DNA of 64,000 nt, taken from the NCBI RefSeq assembly GCF_005871205.1, contig NZ_SWKM01000015.1, positions 124,001 to 188,000 of the forward strand, given 5' to 3'. The notes beneath the pieces are model-generated. The model saw only the letters and a list, made by a program, of their open reading frames with translations, did no database searches and was not told the DNA's origin. Below are positions 61,396-64,000 of the stretch, in pieces (within the stretch, counting starts at the first letter, position 1; the number at the start of each line of letters is the position of its first letter). The translations under genes were made by a program, and so were the position numbers. Source of the stretch: Marinobacter alexandrii (GTDB taxonomy: Bacteria; Pseudomonadota; Gammaproteobacteria; Pseudomonadales; Oleiphilaceae).

Positions 61396-62498
61396 GAGTC
61401 CATCGCCTCGGGTGCTATGCGGTCGTATACGTCAACATGCTGGTTTAGCATATTGACAAGCGAGTAACGTGAATGGATATGCTCCTGGCCTGCTTTACCC
61501 ATGCGAGCCCTTAAATCTGGCCTGCTCACTAAGTGGCCGATCCGCTCGGCGAGGGCCGAAATATCCCCAACTGGTACGAGATAGCCGCTAACGCCTTCCT
61601 CCACTATTTCCGGATTACCGCCTGTTCGGCTGCACACTACGGGCTTCGCACATCGCATGTATTCGATAATGGCATTCGAGAACCCCTCCGTCTCTGAACA
61701 AAGGACGGCTATATCAAAGGCCTGGATATGTTGCTCAGGATCGGACTGACTCCCGAGAAGAAATACTCTGGACTCAATGCCAAGCTCTCGGACTTTCTCG
61801 AGGTAGGGCTTCTGGTCGCCGCCCCCTACTACCCGGAGCTCGACATCCAGTTCATCAGATACCAAGCGGGCGACCGCTTCAATCAGATCGTGAATACGCT
61901 TGATTGGACGCAAATTGGCAACGATGCCTATAACAATCGGGCTGTTATCTGCTGTTCTCGTTGAGTTGGTAATCTCGGACAGGCGAGGTGCCTCTGGATA
62001 GCCGTTATAGATAACACGCAGCCTGTCCGCTTCGATTCGTTCCTGTTGAGACGTTATGTCAGCGACAGCCCGACTGTTGCAGATCGCAGCGCTTACCCAT
62101 CGCCCCGTCAACCTCAGGGCCTGAAGATATTTTGGGGTATACCAGAACCCCATATCACGCCTGGAGATCACGGTTTTCAAACCCACGAGACGCATCATGG
62201 GCGGACAAATTACAGAGGCATCATTGAAGAACACATGCACAAGCGGAATACCCTGGAGTCGTAGCACTCTGGCGTATCGGTATACCCGCCACCAGCTCTT
62301 CGGGCTTGAGAGACTCCCCACACCCAAATGTTCAACCGGTAACGGGAAGTCGTCGGTTAGGCTGTAATCGGTACTCCGAAATACGGCGAACCGAATACTC
62401 CAGCCGCGTTCCATTAACCCTTTGACCAGTTTAAGAACCTGGCTCTCGGTGCCTGCGTAGGGATTTTCGTAACGATCCATGATGATGGCCAGCTTCAC
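61392..62498 (-). CDS. GT4-family glycosyltransferase
   Basis: A 368-residue GT-B fold enzyme. The C-terminal domain starts with IVIGIVANLRPIKRIHDLIE (about 188-207). The donor-site motif with two Glu spaced seven apart is SETEGFSNAIIEYM (about 274-287). GGNPEIVEEGVSGYLV follows near 299. It probably adds a sugar from a nucleotide donor at the inner membrane. It overlaps its neighbours by four bases on each side, so it is coupled with the other GT4 and the PaaK-like gene. Confidence 0.9.
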   Translation of the reverse strand: MKLAIIMDRYENPYAGTESQVLKLVKGLMERGWSIRFAVFRSTDYSLTDDFPLPVEHLGVGSLSSPKSWWRVYRYARVLRLQGIPLVHVFFNDASVICPPMMRLVGLKTVISRRDMGFWYTPKYLQALRLTGRWVSAAICNSRAVADITSQQERIEADRLRVIYNGYPEAPRLSEITNSTRTADNSPIVIGIVANLRPIKRIHDLIEAVARLVSDELDVELRVVGGGDQKPYLEKVRELGIESRVFLLGSQSDPEQHIQAFDIAVLCSETEGFSNAIIEYMRCAKPVVCSRTGGNPEIVEEGVSGYLVPVGDISALAERIGHLVSRPDLRARMGKAGQEHIHSRYSLVNMLNQHVDVYDRIAPEAMDS

Positions 62499-63619
62499 GT
62501 CAGCACCTGTCGGTAGATATTCAGATAGTGCTCCATCATCGCCCGGCCGGAAAAATCCTCCTCCACCCGTTGCTTTGACCAGCGGATTCGAGACTCTGTG
62601 GTGCTACGATCGTTAATCGCTGCTATCAAAGTATCCGCCAGGGCTAAAGGTGATTCGTAACGAAATACTAGGCCCCCTTCCCCTTGGCCCAACACGTTTC
62701 CTATCTCACCGACATCACTTGCCACGACAGGAACACCCAACGACATAGCCTCTAGCAGCGCTATGGGCAACCCTTCTGTGAGAGATGGTATGCACAAAAC
62801 ACTGGCCCGTTTCATCAAGGAGGCTACCTCGGCAACATAGCCAGGTAATCGGACATGGTTAGTGAGCCCATAATCGGCGATCTGTTGTTCCAGCCTTGGC
62901 CTCTCTCGGCCTTCCCCAACGATGATCAGGGCCGAATTGGGGTATTGTGAGTGGAATTCCCTGAACGCATCGACAAGCCGATCGAACCCCTTTTCCGGTG
63001 AGAGCCGACCAACTCCTAAAATCAACGGTCCGCGATCCGGAAGGAAGGTATCAAGCATTGGAAGCAAGGGCGTTGCTGCGGCTTGGCAGGTGGACACGGT
63101 ATTAAGGCCATTCATAATCACCGATACCCGATTTGATCTGGCGAGTCGCTTGGGGATTTGGAATCGAATGGCCTCGGATACGAGAACAACTTGACGCATC
63201 TGAGCTAACACCAGTCGGTCCAGCCCCTCGTACATCCACGCTTTGGTGAATCGGCGTGCACGAACATACCCATGCAAAGTGGTAATGAGCGGTATCTTAC
63301 GAAGCGATTCCGGCCACATTCCCATCAATACGTTGAATTTGTAGCCATGTGAGTGCATCAGTTGGTACTCTTCCTGACGTGCCCACCGAATGAGTTCCTG
63401 CGCCCCCCACAGATTAAAGCCGGGTGCCATTCGCCACGCCTTTACCGGCAGACCAAGCTGGCGTGCTTCAACCTCCAGGGGTTTTTCTGCCAGTTCGGGC
63501 TCACCAGCGCTCAAGATCATGGGAGAGAGTCCCATGGCGACCTGCTCACGCACCAAGGTGAGCAGCATCCTCTCGGCGCCGTATAACCCCCCGCTATCAA
63601 TAAGATGAAGAATTTTCAC
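62495..63619 (-). CDS. GT4-family glycosyltransferase
   Basis: A 374-residue GT-B fold enzyme. The N-terminal domain begins MKILHLIDSGGLYGAERMLL, the glycine-rich GAERM loop of this family. The donor-binding part has ILGVGRLSPEKGFDRLVDAF near 200, PSLTEGLPIALLEAM near 280 with the two Glu, and ASDVGEIGNVLGQGEGGLVF near 303. It overlaps the next GT4 gene by four bases. It is preceded on the same strand by the partial GT2 gene, whose stop is ten bases away. Confidence 0.91.
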   Translation of the reverse strand: MKILHLIDSGGLYGAERMLLTLVREQVAMGLSPMILSAGEPELAEKPLEVEARQLGLPVKAWRMAPGFNLWGAQELIRWARQEEYQLMHSHGYKFNVLMGMWPESLRKIPLITTLHGYVRARRFTKAWMYEGLDRLVLAQMRQVVLVSEAIRFQIPKRLARSNRVSVIMNGLNTVSTCQAAATPLLPMLDTFLPDRGPLILGVGRLSPEKGFDRLVDAFREFHSQYPNSALIIVGEGRERPRLEQQIADYGLTNHVRLPGYVAEVASLMKRASVLCIPSLTEGLPIALLEAMSLGVPVVASDVGEIGNVLGQGEGGLVFRYESPLALADTLIAAINDRSTTESRIRWSKQRVEEDFSGRAMMEHYLNIYRQVLT

Positions 63620-63628
63620 TTTAGTCGA

Positions 63629-64000
63629 CTACCCCCTCCTTGGGTTCCAAACAACTCTCTTCTCACCTTTCAGGAAAGCCCACAATGCCCGGGAAGAAGC
63701 GATATTTAGAAGAAGGAAGTAGTAAGGAACGGAATAGAAGAATGGAAGATTCCGACCTTTACCCTCATTGATCCGACCGGCCCATCCCAAGCCGTAAAAA
63801 ACCACCAATCCCAAAAAGCATAATCCGTAGAATCCACCCCGTGGCGCAAGTAAGACGCTCGCCACCGTCAAAGACAGCAAAGGAATAAACGCCAAGTACC
63901 TGAGCAACTTATGGGAAATCATCTGCAGGGCAAAAACCCCATAGCGAAATGGATTCATCAGGTGCGCCATATCTTTCAGTGCCCATAACGCCCGTAAACT
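63629..64000 (-). CDS. C-terminal part of a membrane glycosyltransferase (GT2-like), runs off the window end
   Basis: The last 123 codons of a gene that continues beyond base 64,000; the frame is open to the edge. Three membrane helices are visible (LAFIPLLSLTVASVLLA, GLCFLGLVVFYGLGW, YSVPYYFLLLNIASS). The pattern WALKDMAHLMNPFRYGVFAL, then ISHKLLRYL, and the ending GEKRVVWNPRRG are typical of the end of membrane-bound GT2 enzymes in exopolysaccharide clusters. The catalytic domain is outside the window. Confidence 0.75.
   Translation of the reverse strand, partial: SLRALWALKDMAHLMNPFRYGVFALQMISHKLLRYLAFIPLLSLTVASVLLAPRGGFYGLCFLGLVVFYGLGWAGRINEGKGRNLPFFYSVPYYFLLLNIASSRALWAFLKGEKRVVWNPRRG

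Overview
The window looks like chromosomal DNA of a marine gammaproteobacterium. Marinobacter or a close relative is my best guess, inferred from protein resemblance, the recR-ybaB-dnaX-4.5S RNA order, the acyl-lipid genes and the PEP-CTERM/XrtA exopolysaccharide locus. No rRNA, tRNA, CRISPR array, insertion sequence or prophage was seen.

Positions 1-11,150 are housekeeping and lipid genes: the start of an ExeA/MshM-type ATPase (cut by the window edge), a patatin lipase, MlaA, a hotdog thioesterase, a KAS III-type ketoacyl synthase, the helicase HrpA, the acyl-CoA ligase FadD and a MaoC-type hydratase. Positions 11,150-19,685 hold a compact nine-gene minus-strand operon. It encodes a TolQ/ExbB channel, two ExbD/TolR proteins, a TonB-like protein with an AgmX/PglI-type C-terminus, two large TPR proteins, a TPR lipoprotein and two small exported proteins. 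It resembles a trans-envelope force-transducing machine of unknown purpose. Positions 20,024-24,586 hold a MoxR ATPase with two VWA proteins, one carrying a long acidic cytoplasmic tail. Positions 24,586-29,790 are core genes: ycgN, ycgL, rnd, recR, ybaB, dnaX and the 4.5S RNA gene. Positions 29,889-33,472 hold a 2OG-Fe(II) oxygenase, a hexose-6-phosphate mutarotase-like protein, an acyltransferase and an SDR epimerase.

Positions 33,523-64,000 form an exosortase/exopolysaccharide island. It contains the sensor kinase PrsK, the sigma-54 activator PrsR, the TPR lipoprotein PrsT, a double-PA14 lipoprotein, exosortase XrtA fused to an EpsI domain, a GNAT/FemAB-like protein, a 1500-residue exported mosaic protein with a candidate sigma-54 promoter, four GT2 and two GT4 glycosyltransferases plus a probable fifth GT2 cut by the window end, a flippase, a polymerase/ligase of the O-antigen ligase family, a polysaccharide deacetylase and two PaaK/CapK-like adenylating enzymes. 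The expected logic is that PrsK/PrsR sense a signal and switch on sigma-54 promoters, the glycosyltransferases, flippase and polymerase build and export a polysaccharide, and XrtA processes PEP-CTERM proteins that travel with it. No PEP-CTERM substrate is encoded in the window. Roughly 53.1-60.1 kb is visibly AT-rich compared with its flanks, which suggests an exchanged serotype-like cassette.

Gene functions rest on motif recognition by eye. No database search was run.
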